Positions 21,892 to 32,564 of a stretch of 64,000 nucleotides of DNA are shown in pieces. Positions within the stretch are counted from its first letter, which is position 1, and every line of letters starts with the position of its first letter. The translations under genes and the position numbers were made by a program. Source of the stretch: Cyanoderma ruficeps (Eukaryota; Chordata; Aves; Passeriformes; Timaliidae). The notes under the pieces are model-generated. The model was given only the letters and a program-made list of their open reading frames with translations, ran no database searches and was not told where the DNA came from. The stretch covers positions 4,394,229 through 4,458,228 of the forward strand of contig VZDJ01000223.1 of the NCBI GenBank assembly GCA_008694505.1, written 5' to 3'.

Positions 21892-22362
21892 CAGCCCTGG
21901 GAGTGGAGGAAATCTCCTGAAATACGGGATAATCCATAGGTTCTTCATCTTCATCCACAAAAACTGCAGCCACCACAGATTTTGGGATTGCCCTCTTCTT
22001 AGTTTTAAGGAGAAATTCCACGCTGGAAGGTTTTTATCAGACCTGTTCCCCAAAAGAGAATTCTGCCTTGTCTGACAAAACCCGGAGAGCCGGAGCAGCC
22101 TGGGAGCTGAGGAAACCCCCTGAAATCCAGGATGATCCAGAGCTATTCCTTCTGCCTTGCTCCTGCATCCCACAAAAAACTGGGATAAATCTGCATCCCA
22201 CATAAACTGGAGCTTCAACCTCCAACTGAGGGCCTGCCCTCTTTCTCGTTTTAAGGAGAAATTCCATGCTGGAAATTTTTATCAAACAGTGTTTTCCTAA
22301 AATCTGTTCCCCCCCAAAGAGAATTCTGCCTTATCTGACAAAACCTGGAGGGTCACAGCCCC
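21892..22362 (+). repeat. diverged tandem duplication, ~204-bp period
   Basis: Unit starts 21892 and 22096 (CAGCC(C)TGGGAG). Both units contain 'TTTTAAGGAGAAATTCCA(C/T)', 'TTTTTATCA' and 'AGAGAATTCTGCCTT' blocks. The second unit is longer because of an internal repetition of 'CTGCATCCCACA' and extra bases before the final block. Confidence 0.9.
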
Positions 22363-23898
22363 CAGAGAAGCCCAATATTGGACACCTGGGAAAAGATCTT
22401 GGACAAGAAAGCAATTGGAATTAGATAATTTTTTTTTTTGGTGGGTGGCTTTAATTGTTGTTTGGGTTGTTATTGTTTTTTTAATTAAAAACTGAAATAT
22501 CAGCTTGAAAATTTGATTATCAGCTCCTGTTGACACATCACCAAGGCTTCTGATCACTGCTGCTTTTCCTGCCCATTGCTTGCTCCAATTCCTGCCACTG
22601 ATTTTCTTTTTTCTTTTTGGAGTATTTTATCATCCCTGTCTTCTCCCAGGCAGAGCTGCCCTGTCGAGCTCGGGGCTGAGTTAATTGTGTGGGGTCAGCC
22701 CTGCCAGCCCCGAGCTCTGGGACGGGTTCCTGGCCTGTGGGCAGTTCGTGGAAGGCAAGAAAAGATAATAACACATCACTCAGAAGAGTGGGAGCACAGA
22801 AAGGAATCACAGGGGTCAAAGGAGACCCTGGGGAAGAGAAATAAAAAAAGCTTTGGCAGGATTAAATGTTCGAAAAACAAGCAGCAAAGTTGTTTTTTAG
22901 TGTCCGAGCAGAGAGAAACTGCTCAGCCACAACAAAATCTGCAGTTCCACATGGTCCTCGTGCCAGACAGGGGCAGCACAGCTTGGATCGAGTGGATCTC
23001 ATCCTTTATTTCCCCCCAAACCAGGAACACAATCCATGAGGGCTCCTGTGTGTTTGATGGATGCACACGTGTCCCCATGGCATCACTCCTGCCAGCAGCT
23101 TCCCAGGGTTTGGCTTTCCACGCTTTTCCGTGTAAATGTTGGAAGGTCAGAGAACACCAATAAAACCGGAACGATGAACATTCCTCACTCCTCGCTGTTC
23201 AAAGCACAGCCCCAGCCACGGGGAACGTAAAACCACAGATTTTCCCCAGGAGGAAGAGTAGGAACTTTGTGCCTCGGATCAGGGTAATCAGAGCAGACAA
23301 AGCAGATTGTTCCCTGGGGGGCAATCCTGAATCCCTCCCACCCTGAGAACCTTCCCTCAGCTCCTGGGCTGTGCCTTTCCTCACGGATTCCTTTGCCAAG
23401 ACAGGTCCTCTGCTTCCCTAAACATCCCATTAGCTGAGAACAAACACAAACTTCCACTGAGGGCTTCCAAAACCCTGCCTGGGATTCTGGCTGGATACTT
23501 ATTTATGCTCAAACATGAAAGCTTTAATCTCGGATTGATCAGCAGAGTGTGCTCTCCTGGCTTTCCCTGCCAGGCAGTTCACAGGAGTTAATTCTCAACA
23601 CAGACAGAAAAGGAGGGAAGATCTATGTGTAAATGATATTTAAAGTTGTTTTGAAGGTTAATGATCAAAATCTCAGCTAATGATCACAAGAACCTTCTGT
23701 TTTCCCTCGTGCCTGAGTGGCACAAGCAGTGAGCTGATTCTTAGCTCACACTCTTTTATCTGAAATTAACTCCACCAAGACTGATTTTCCCCAATATCTC
23801 CTTGAGAAAATCCACATTGTTGCAGGAATTAATTCCGTGGTGTTTGTTACCCATTATTGACAATGCAAGTTCAGAGCAGCTGAGGCTGAACTGGCTTC
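22363..23898. other. unassigned sequence
   Basis: No gene or known repeat. The open frame at 22576-23163 (195 codons) has no recognisable domain and is not treated as a gene. Confidence 0.4.
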
Positions 23899-24381
23899 TG
23901 GTGCCTTGGGAAGGAACAGAGAGTGGGCAGAGCTGGAGAATAAAGGAGATATTTATTGAAATATCTACTAGAGAATAAAGTAGAGAACAAAGTAGATATT
24001 TCCTAGAGAATAAAGCAGAGATTTCCTGAAAGGCCTCCAGGATCCACCTTGGGCAGGACAAGAGCCTGGGCAGGGCTCCAGCCAAGGTGGAGCCCAAATG
24101 GTCCCCAAATGGCCAAAGGGTCAGCAGGTCTCCCCCTTGGATCAGTTTGGGTCCATTTGCAGCTTGGGGTTGAATTGTCCAGTTGCAGCTGCAGGTTGTG
24201 AGGTCCCATCCTTCTTGTCCCTCCCTTCAGCCACCCTTGTTTGTGCTGCTGGGCCTGAAAGTTGTCCTTGGTGTCCATTGGGGAAAGGATTTGTTTGGTG
24301 TCCCTGCTGTGTGCAGAGCTGAGTGACACTGACTGTGAGCTCAGAGCCTGAAACACAGGGAAGAGAAAACTCCAGGCATGA
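23899..24381 (-). mobile_element. LTR family A, solo LTR with internal changes
   Basis: From about 24007 to 24346 it is indistinguishable by eye from 7722-8061. It differs elsewhere: about 23 bp are absent near 24347 (between CAGAGC and CTGAAACAC), and an expansion of AGAATAAAG/AGATATTT units lies at 23936-24010. That expansion supplies an AATAAA on the minus strand at 23952-23957, while the position matching copy 2 has AGGAAA. Its ends (TGGTGCCTTG, AGGCATGA) are slightly degraded. Confidence 0.8.
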
Positions 24382-27300
24382 GGCTGAGGAGCACAAACCC
24401 AGGCACTCAGAAGGGACAGAACCCAGAGCAGCCCAAAGGCAGGACCCAGCCCAGTCCCAGCACCGCTCACCCTCACTCTCCACTCTGGTTTTGCCCTGGA
24501 TTAGGAGCTGCTCCTGCAGACCCAGAGCTCTCCCTCTCTGGAAGGCAGCAGCGAGTTTAAACCCCCTGATTTGGACGGGAGCAGCGAGCTTTGATCTGGC
24601 CTGGGGAGCTCCTGGCACCTGCAGCTTGGGAGAGCCATAAAACACAGCTGGAGGCTGCAGGAGCAGAATTCCAGCCAAGCCTGTCCTGGACTGGTCCTTC
24701 CCTGACTTTTCTCTCTTAATCCCGTGGCTGGAGCTTCCCCCACGTTCAGCCTGTGAGCACAGCCACCCTTCTGCGGGAATATTTCCCCCCAGCATTATCA
24801 GCCCGGAGCAGATCTCCAGGGAAAGCCTTCCTGGCTGTCCCCACAGGTGTTCCCCACACTCCGGGCACACCATTCAAAGGCCTCGGGAATCAACAGGCTT
24901 TGTTCACCTCCAGCAAGGCTTTCCTACAATGAAACCTGAACAATCAGGAATGGCATCGAGCCCCCAGTGAATCACTTTTCACACTGTTCTTGCATCCTCT
25001 GTGTGTGTTTTGTCTTTCTTCCCAAGGCTATTCCCAAGCTGCCGCATTCCCCTGGAGCCCCATTAGAGCCCATTCTTTGTATTTACTAACAGGAAGCATC
25101 ACGGCTCTGTCCTCACCAGCTTCACTCGCAGGCCCTCTTAATTATTCGTATATTTATTTTTTTTTTAAAGCTTATTTGGCAAAAATCCCCGTTCCTCCAT
25201 TCTTCCTGCCTAGCAGGTTATTTCTTTCTTCCTCAAGGTGCAATCCGGTTTCCTTTTGTTGTTAAACTGCCTAATCCTGATACTTTCCTGGATATTGTGG
25301 GAAAGAGCCCTGCTTGACAACCAACTTTTCATTTCCATCCTGATTAGCAAGCACATAATAACTGGAAGCATAATTTACACTTTGATTTAAGCCACCTCAT
25401 TCACATTTGGGAGGAAATCTAGGATGACTAAAGCTTGAAAGGAAAGGCAGGATAAGCAGCATTAAGGAGCTGTCAGGGATCGGAATTGCATTAAATGTTC
25501 CTGTTTTATTGTCACAGACTTGTGGCCTCCTGCACGAGCACCGGGCGATGGCAGAGAACTCTTTAATCTGAATATGTGAAGCTCAGAGAAGAAGGTGGAA
25601 GGGCGAGCTGGGTGACAGGAATCCTGCATCCCACTGTCTCTGCAGCCCACCGATGCATCCCTGCAGTGATTTCTTGGCACTGTTCCCCTGCCCACAGCTC
25701 TTCTCTTGCCGAGGCTTTATCCTCGTGTTTTGAACCTGTGTCATTGCTTTATACTTGTGGTTGAAATTCTTCTTTTTGGCACTCGATGAACAACCTAAAC
25801 AAACCCCAAACTAAACACAGAAGGGATTCAATACTGGAAATACAAATAGCTGTATGTTTAAAGTGTCATCAGAATTCCCAAAAAACTGCTCCTGTGTGTC
25901 GCTTGCTCAGAGCTTTCCCTCTCCAGAGCACCTCGAGGAGTTTGGCAGCTCCAGCAGGAATCTCTGGATTCACCACCTCAAATTCCAAGGCTTTTCCTGC
26001 CCATATTCCAGCCCAGGTGTGGAACTCCAGCCTCACGATGCTCTCTCATCTCATTTCTTCCTCCCCAGGCTGGGATTTTCCATCCCTTTCCCTTCAATCC
26101 TCAAAACTCCAACAGTCAAAGCCACAGCTTTAGATCTTCACAGAGCAGCCAAACACTAAAATTATTGAACAAAATGTCAATATAATAAAACAATAAATTA
26201 ACAATAAATTATCAATACATCATTTATTTATTAAAATAATAATTGAGAAAAAATTAAATTATTAATTATTACCCCCTGGTAAAAAAGGGGGTTTTCTCCC
26301 TCCCCCTGCTGTGAGATGTTAAAGCAGGAAATCTCTCCTTCCTGACCTGTTCAAATCAAAGCAGACTGACAGAAAAGAGCCCCTGGAAGAGTCAAGTCTG
26401 TGTTTGTCCCTCAGCTCTGTAACTCACAGAGAGGGCAGCGCTGGATTTGATCACTGGAGAAACTTCCAGGTTATAAAATCCCTTTCAAACTCTTCTCAGA
26501 GACTGAAATGTAAATCACTCAGCACATCACTCTGCACTGGTTCCAGCTGTCCCCAAAAATGCCGTGCAGTTCCACTGGTGACATTTATTTCATGTAGTCC
26601 GAAGTGTGTGGGGGGGATTTTTTTATGAGGTGATTTTATTTTTTGGGCTGCAGGTAAAACCTTTGGGCGCAGACTGAGCTCACATGGAGCTTCTCTTCCC
26701 ACTGACATCAAATTCTCTTGGATCTCCAGGGATCATCCAGCCATAATCTTTCCATGGTTCAAGTTCTCTGGAAACTCTCTGGCATTGCCCTAAATTCTCC
26801 TGCTCCCTCTCCGATCGCTCTCTTTGATCCCGAACAACATTTTTTTTGTGACTTCTCTCCGAGTTTCAGCCACGTGATCTCTTATCTTTGCAAAAATCGA
26901 ATTCCTGGGCACTTCAATCAAACAACAAGGCGGGGAATTGTCAGCAAACCTCGCCAGGAGGGAAAAGCCATCGAGACTCTGACAGGGAGGTGTCAGGGGT
27001 GAGTGCCACCAGCTAAGCCAAAGGACACAACGTGTCAGAGGATGGATCAGGGGCCAGGAATGTTCAAAGGAAAGCTCGGGGGAAGGGAAAAATGCAAACC
27101 CTGCACAAATTGCGCGCCTGCCCCGGCAAGCAGAGCTCACAGAGGTCTGCAGGGGAATTGGGGGCTCATCTTGGGCACAGTCAGGGCTTCCCAAAGTGTC
27201 CTAAATTAATCATGGCCTCAGCTTCCAGAGGTGCTTTTAACTGTGTGCAACTGGAGATCTTAATCGCTCGTTCAGGTAAAAGGGGAGTGGAGCAGTCTTT

Positions 27301-27504
27301 GTTTTGCTCGACGTGTTCCAAAGGAGTTTTAATTTTAGAGAAGAGTGCAGAGAGTAACATTCAGTATTTCTTCTTATGTCTCAAAAGGAAGAGGAGGAAA
27401 AGGAAAATAAGAGTAAAAAAAATTTGCTGGAAAGTTTTTGGGTTGTTCAACCTTTAACAAAATCAAACTCGCAGCAGTCAATCAATCAAATCCCGCTCGG
27501 ATCA
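24382..27504. other. unassigned sequence
   Basis: About 3.1 kb with no gene that I can support. The minus-strand open frame 24142-24873 (243 codons) is the longest without Ns in the window. It starts in this segment and runs through LTR sequence. AT-rich DNA lies at 26157-26272. The 25310-25520 stretch has the look of slowly evolving non-coding DNA, but that is impression only. Confidence 0.4.
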
Positions 27505-27668
27505 GAGCAGCTGTGGCTGCCCCATCCCTGGAAGTGTCCCAGGCAGGGTTGGATGGGGCTTGGAGCACAGAAGGTGTGGAACGGGATGAGCAGTTCCTGG
27601 GAGAGCAGGAGGTGCGGAACTGGATGATTTTCCAACGCAAACCATTCCACGATTCAGACCAGAATAAA
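27505..27668 (+). mobile_element. CR1 LINE 3' end fragment
   Basis: Sense CR1 3' end: 'GTGGCTGCCCCATCCCTGGA', 'GCAGGGTTGGATGGGGCTTG', then a degenerate middle and terminal 'AAACCATTCCACGATTC'. It is 5'-truncated. Confidence 0.9.
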
Positions 27669-29617
27669 AAACTCCACAACCTCCACACGAACTCACTGTG
27701 CTGCTCCTCCCCCCCCTGCCCAAGCCCACACCAAGACTCGGGGACACCCTAAAACCCTTTTCCATCAGCTTGAAGCCCAGGGAAGGACCCAGAGGAACCT
27801 CTGGAGGTGGCAGAGCAGTGTCACAGAGGGGTGGCAGGGCTCTGATTGCGCGGGTGGGGCTGGGAACAGGTGAGCTCTGTTTATCCAGGTGGGGAGAGAC
27901 AAATCCAACAGGATGAACTCATCAAGGAGCTGATTTGCTGTGCCTGGGCAACTGGAAAGGAGCTCTCCCTCGGCCCACCTGGTGGTGGCTTGCACAGGTG
28001 ATTGTTGAAGATACGTGTATTTAAATTCCTGCCTCTTTATTGCTCATAAATAACAAAGTTATCGCCGAGCGCTGGGGGAGCAGGAGCAATAGATCTCCTT
28101 CTGCTCTAATCCTGGCCTCTCCCGATCATTTTATCCCAGGGAAATTCATCACAGCCCGAGGCTCCTTTAGGAAATGTCAGCCCTTTCTACAAGTCATTCC
28201 CCAACGAACTGTCCAGGGAACAGCTCAGCATCGCTCCTCACGGGCAATAAAATTGGAAAACTGAAGAACCTTTCATTAAGTAAGTGGTCCATGAATCAAT
28301 TCAGGAGAATTATTGGGATCTTTGGCAGCCAAAGCCATGTTTGTGGTGCCTGTGCCCTTTCCAGATGGAATATCAGCAGAGACTCTGCCTTGGCTGGGGA
28401 CAGAGACATGAAATCACTCTGGGTTCATCGTTAAGTTTTTTGAACCACTCTTGACGTAAAACTGACCCTGGAATTGCTGCCAGCCCTGCCTGCATGCTCA
28501 GCTCACAACTTTGGGCTAGAATTAGCTTGTTTTGGGCAAAGCCAAAACTGAAACACAACCACGAGGAAAGAGAGAAACAGGAGAAAAGAGAACTCCTTAC
28601 AATTTTTAAAGTACAGATCACCTCGTGTACTTCTCTGAAATCTGCATTTCAGTGCCAGTCCCAGGGTTGAAAAGTACTAAAATCACTTGTCCTGGTGATT
28701 TTTTTTTCTCAGTTAGATGATTTTCCCTTTATTTCGGTGGTCACTTCCCTCATCCATTTACAGACTTCCATCACTTCTAACAACAATTATTGAAGTTCTT
28801 TGCCCACTTTGCTGTTGCAATAAATGTGTTGAGTTTTATCAGCATCCTGCTCCAGCAGGTATCAGAGAACTGATGGACCCCGATGGGAAGCTGCTCCCTG
28901 AGTCCTGAAAATTACCTATTTAGACCCCATTTTGCCTCCTAAATAAAATATAAAATTGGCATTCTGAGGAAATGTCTCTCTCCCTTTATTCGGTGTCTGG
29001 AGAAATGACCTCGCTCTTAATTTAAGCACCTTAAAAGCAGAGCTGGATGAATCCAGGCTTTGCTGCTAAGTGAGCACATGGAGCCTCTTTTCCTTTATAA
29101 TTAGGCCCATCAAACCTCCTAACCCTGAGGGTCTTTTTTTGAAAATCCTGCGCTAATTTCAGCTGCTGGATATAAGTGTCCAAATGTTTGGGTGCCTATG
29201 GAAACTTCCTCTGGAGCAGCCATAAGGAAGCTGTATTTGTAGTCCACGCATTTCCATGTATCATTAATATATGGCAAGAATGTAAGTAGTTGGAAAATAT
29301 GTTCACAGTCCCTGGCTGATTCTTCCAAGATGGGGCTGTTGTAGGAAAAAGGATTAGGTGAGTTAAAAGTGCCCAGGGCTCAGCAGTCATTAAGAGCTGC
29401 AACTGCTCCCAGCAAAAAATACTTTTTGCAGCTGCACTTTGGCGAAATGTTTCACGTGGTTGGGGTGGTTTGGTTTCTCCTGGGCACGTCGATATTCCTG
29501 GGCAGGAATATTCCACTGCTCAGCAGGCAGCAGCCAAGGTGGGTGGGTGGGTTTTGGGGAAATGTTGAGCTCCGAGAGCTCAACCAGAGAGATGTTGAGC
29601 TCAGAGTAAACATGGAG
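27669..29617. other. unassigned sequence
   Basis: No recognised gene, transposable element or array. Confidence 0.4.
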
Positions 29618-30018
29618 TCGATGCCTTTAGGATTTTGGTTTTTATATTTTTTCATCTGTTTGTAATCCTGTATAACTGTAAACTCCACACGCAGTGTGAG
29701 CTGCTGCTTCCCCATTTTGGGCAGACACAACAATTCCTCTCCAGGCCTGGGGATCAAGGACACCTCACTGCCTCAGGCCTGAGAAATGGAAACAAAAGTG
29801 AGTTGGGGCAGCAAACTGGGGGTAAATGACTTCATTAGCTGAAGCTGTAATTGGAAGATTAACCCCCAATCTGCAAAGGGACCAAACTTATCAAAGTGTC
29901 AAAACCCGTGACCATTGTCCATTTTGGGTGGGTTTCATCTGCCCTCGATGTACCTGCAGGCCCTTCAGTAAACAGAACTGCTTTTCATTCCCTTAACTGT
30001 GTCAGGCCTGTGTTTTCA
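29618..30018 (+). mobile_element. LTR family D (5' LTR-like copy)
   Basis: This matches the reverse complement of 44138-44550 along its length, starting GATGCCTTTAGG and ending TGTTTTCA. The polyadenylation signal seen in the other copy (CTTCAATAAAT) is CTTCAGTAAAC here. Leader sequence shared with the other copy follows at once, so it is in 5'-LTR position rather than a solo LTR. Confidence 0.75.
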
Positions 30019-30470
30019 GGTGGGCCCCAAAGGCCTCAAAGTGCTCAAACGGGGATGGATGTGTGATTTACTCTGCCTTAAACTGCATTTCCCTGGGGTT
30101 AATATTGGTTAATATTGGTTAATATTGCTAATATTGGGATACACGTGGTGTCCCTGGCACTTCCCAGGCTCCCAGGAACCACCCCTTGCTCTTCCCTCTG
30201 TCCACCCAGCAGCCAAAGGCTTCGTGTTGGGAACCCAGACAGGGCTGGAGGCAAAAGGGGAACTCCCAGGGGCAGTGTGAGAGGATGGCCCTGCCCCAGT
30301 CCCGGTGATCGCAGCCTGGCACAGCCCAGAGCTCACCCAGGGGTGATAACAGAGCTGTGTCACCACAGCATGGCCGTGCTGCCATGGTGACAGACTGGTG
30401 GCAGACTGGGATGGGCCTCCCGGCCTGCTGGAGCAGCCTGGGCTGCTGGAATGACACAAGCTTCAAGGTC
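30019..30470 (+). mobile_element. retroviral leader/internal remnant after LTR D
   Basis: Starting at TGGGCCCCAAAGGCC (30021, a PBS-like position two bases after the LTR), the first ~195 bases match the reverse complement of 43968-44137. A 12-bp micro-array of TTAATATTGG occupies 30097-30138 in place of sequence found in the other copy. Beyond 30215 the sequence is not shared and no gag-like reading frame is recognisable. It is a decayed element without coding capacity. Confidence 0.6.
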
Positions 30471-31645
30471 CACTGCAAGCCAAACCATGCCGTGAGTCTG
30501 ACTTGCTCTGGCTAAATTCTCCTGCTCTTCCTGCCAGTGAGGACATCCTCCAAAAATTCAGTCTTTTCCCCTCACTTGGAAGGTGATTTTTGGTTTAAAA
30601 TTCGCTGGGTGTGAATTTTCCTGAAATTCTGGTGAGCTTCATCGCCATGGACTGAGATGTGATGGCCTTTGCACACCAAAACACAAGAAAAAAATTATTT
30701 ATAATGACACTTTAACATACTTCAAGTAGATCCTTAGAGTTTAACTGCAAGCCAAAGTTTTGGTCATGACCTTTTCAGCAATCTTGAACCTATGAGTAAT
30801 ATCCTATCTGATTCAGGAGAAGTGAAAGTATGGAGAGTTTATTCCTTTTCTGAGTCACTTGTTTTGATAATTCCACACCAATTCTTTGAGGGTAGAGTCT
30901 CTATTGAACACAGACCCACATGATTTTTTCACTTCTGATAAAACAGTGCTCCCTAAACCCAGTTCTGTCCCACTCTAAGGGGAGAGCTGCTTTCCAGGTG
31001 GTTGTTGAGGTTGTGGGGGTTCCCAACCTCCCAATAATCTCTCTGACTTTAAGTCAGGCTCTGCAGTGGGCTCAGCCTCTTGCCTTCATCCCCTACTCAC
31101 CCAATATTTCCTTAGAAGTGTCCTTTTCCAAGGAAAATCCAATCCATAAGGCCTTTGCATGCAGTGGAGATTAAAAAACCAACCAAATTCATAGCATTAG
31201 CCTCTGTATAGAGTTTCTATTTTATCTAACAAACACTCAGCAAACAAAAGTCTGCTGGGTTGTGGTTTTGGCTGCCTGACTTCCCCTAAACTTGGAAAAA
31301 TGTGTAAATGAAGGAACAATAATAAGATAAAAAGTTGAATAAACTGTGGAGATACAGCAAAAAAAAAAAATACATCTGTGCCTTCTTGGAATAACCAAAA
31401 GATATGGAGACCATGGATGTTTACAGGACAGTGGGACGGGTGAGGCTAATTCAGGGATCACCTCTTCTGCATCATAAGTAAACCCAGGAATTTCTACTCA
31501 AGAACTGTCCCATCACCACTGGAGTTTAGGGACTTCTCAGCTGCGTGAGCCTTCCATGCCATGGAGGAGGATAAAGGCTGGATAATATAAAGGAAAAGGT
31601 TGGTGCAGCATGGAGGGTGAAATCAGAGATCTGGACGTGGTGGGA
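30471..31645. other. unassigned sequence
   Basis: No recognised feature. Confidence 0.4.
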
Positions 31646-31744
31646 GAAGGTGTTTCAGAAGGGCAGAAGGTGTTTGAGGATGGGTGAAGGTGTTTGAGGA
31701 TGGGTGAAGGTGTCTCAGAAGGGCAGAAGGTGTTTCAGAGGGGA
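31646..31744 (+). repeat. 20-bp tandem repeat x ~5
   Basis: Units start GAAGGTGT and alternate between two variants, one with TTCAGAAGGGCA and one with TTGAGGATGGGT, in the order A-B-B-A-A. It directly precedes the CpG cluster. Confidence 0.9.
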
Positions 31745-31749
31745 AAACA

Positions 31750-32190
31750 CCGTGCTCCTGCCCTGCCAAGCGTTTTGTAAGAGTGGAGACAACAACATTT
31801 TGCGAGGAGAAGTTGAGGAGCGAGGCTGGAGCCCGCCGAGCAGCCTGAGGCAGGAGCAGGGCTGGGCCTGCAGGCCAAGCTGGGCCTCCAAAACACAAAG
31901 GCGAGGAAGGAGCTCGTGTTTGCAACGTGAAGTCACGGAAAGGGCGCGGGAGCCGCGGCGGCACGAGGAGCTCCAGCCTCACAAAAAGCCGTGGTGGCTG
32001 CGGCGCTCTCAACTCTCTGCTCCAGCCAGAGATTTCCTGCTGGGCCACAAACGTCACCGCTCCTGCTCCTGCCACAACTGCTCAGGACGGGAAAATACGG
32101 GAGCTGCTGGCTCCGTGACTGCCAACATCCCGCTCCCGACCCGGGGCTGACCCTGCAGCGGCGCTGGTTGCCAAGGGACAATCTTACGTA
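31750..32190. promoter_or_regulatory. CpG-dense segment, candidate CpG island
   Basis: I count about 29 CpG dinucleotides in roughly 430 bases of GC-rich sequence, while most of the window is CpG-depleted. The densest part is GGGCGCGGGAGCCGCGGCGG at about 31943. Vertebrate CpG islands usually mark promoters, so a transcription start for an unseen transcript is possible. No initiator, TATA box or exon with a recognisable product is visible. A GC-rich repeat remnant is the alternative. Confidence 0.35.
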
Positions 32191-32376
32191 CTGGGATTTG
32201 TTTTAGCAACATCATAATAAACGTTTGTTTTTTGGTTTTTTTGTTTTTGTTTTTGCTCAGCAGTTTGTGAAACTTCGGTTTGAAACTAGAAGCAAAATAT
32301 GAGGCCTTGGTGGAAGATGGTGCCAGGGGAAAAAGCAAAACATAACATGCTGTGTGTGTGAAAAAAAACATAAGTA
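32191..32376. other. T-rich unassigned stretch
   Basis: TTTTTG runs at 32223-32256. No gene is recognised. Confidence 0.4.
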
Positions 32377-32564
32377 AAGTGACAATTCATTATATAAAAG
32401 TGATCATTTGAGATATAGAAATGCCCATTTAGGAGATCAAAGTGATCATTTAGGAGATCAAAGTGATCATTTATGATATAAAAGTGCCTATTTATGAGAT
32501 AGAAGTGCCCATTTATGAGATAAAACTGCCCATTTATGAGATAAAAGTCCCCATTTATGAGTGT
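32377..32564 (+). repeat. 21-bp minisatellite x ~9
   Basis: Units resemble AAAGTGCCCATTTATGAGATA with variants (GATCATTTAGGAGATC). The period is a multiple of three, so the minus strand reads as a run of 7-residue repeats (HFYLINx). Nothing indicates translation. Confidence 0.9.

Noticed and set aside
22576..23163. 195-codon plus-strand open frame
   Set aside because: Low-information composition with no recognisable motif. Other frames over the same stretch are also open.
7672..24381. One large provirus bounded by the two family A LTRs
   Set aside because: 16.7 kb is too long for a usual provirus. The interior holds other repeats and single-copy DNA with no gag, pol or env-like sequence, and the 7.67-kb copy has its own 4-bp flank duplication.
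24142..24873. 243-codon minus-strand open frame
   Set aside because: It begins in unassigned DNA and runs on into LTR family A. The LTR-derived part also appears in the 7436-8077 frame, and no retroviral or cellular protein motif is visible.
26272..26292. CCCCCTGG..AAAAAAGGGGG hairpin as a terminator
   Set aside because: The stem is only about five base pairs and bacterial-type terminators are not relevant in this genome.
30460..30490. CR1-like end (GCAAGCCAAACCATGCCGTG)
   Set aside because: The similarity to the CR1 terminus is too short and lacks the preceding block.
32377..32564. CRISPR-like or operator-like repeats
   Set aside because: Contiguous 21-bp units without spacers, a minisatellite.
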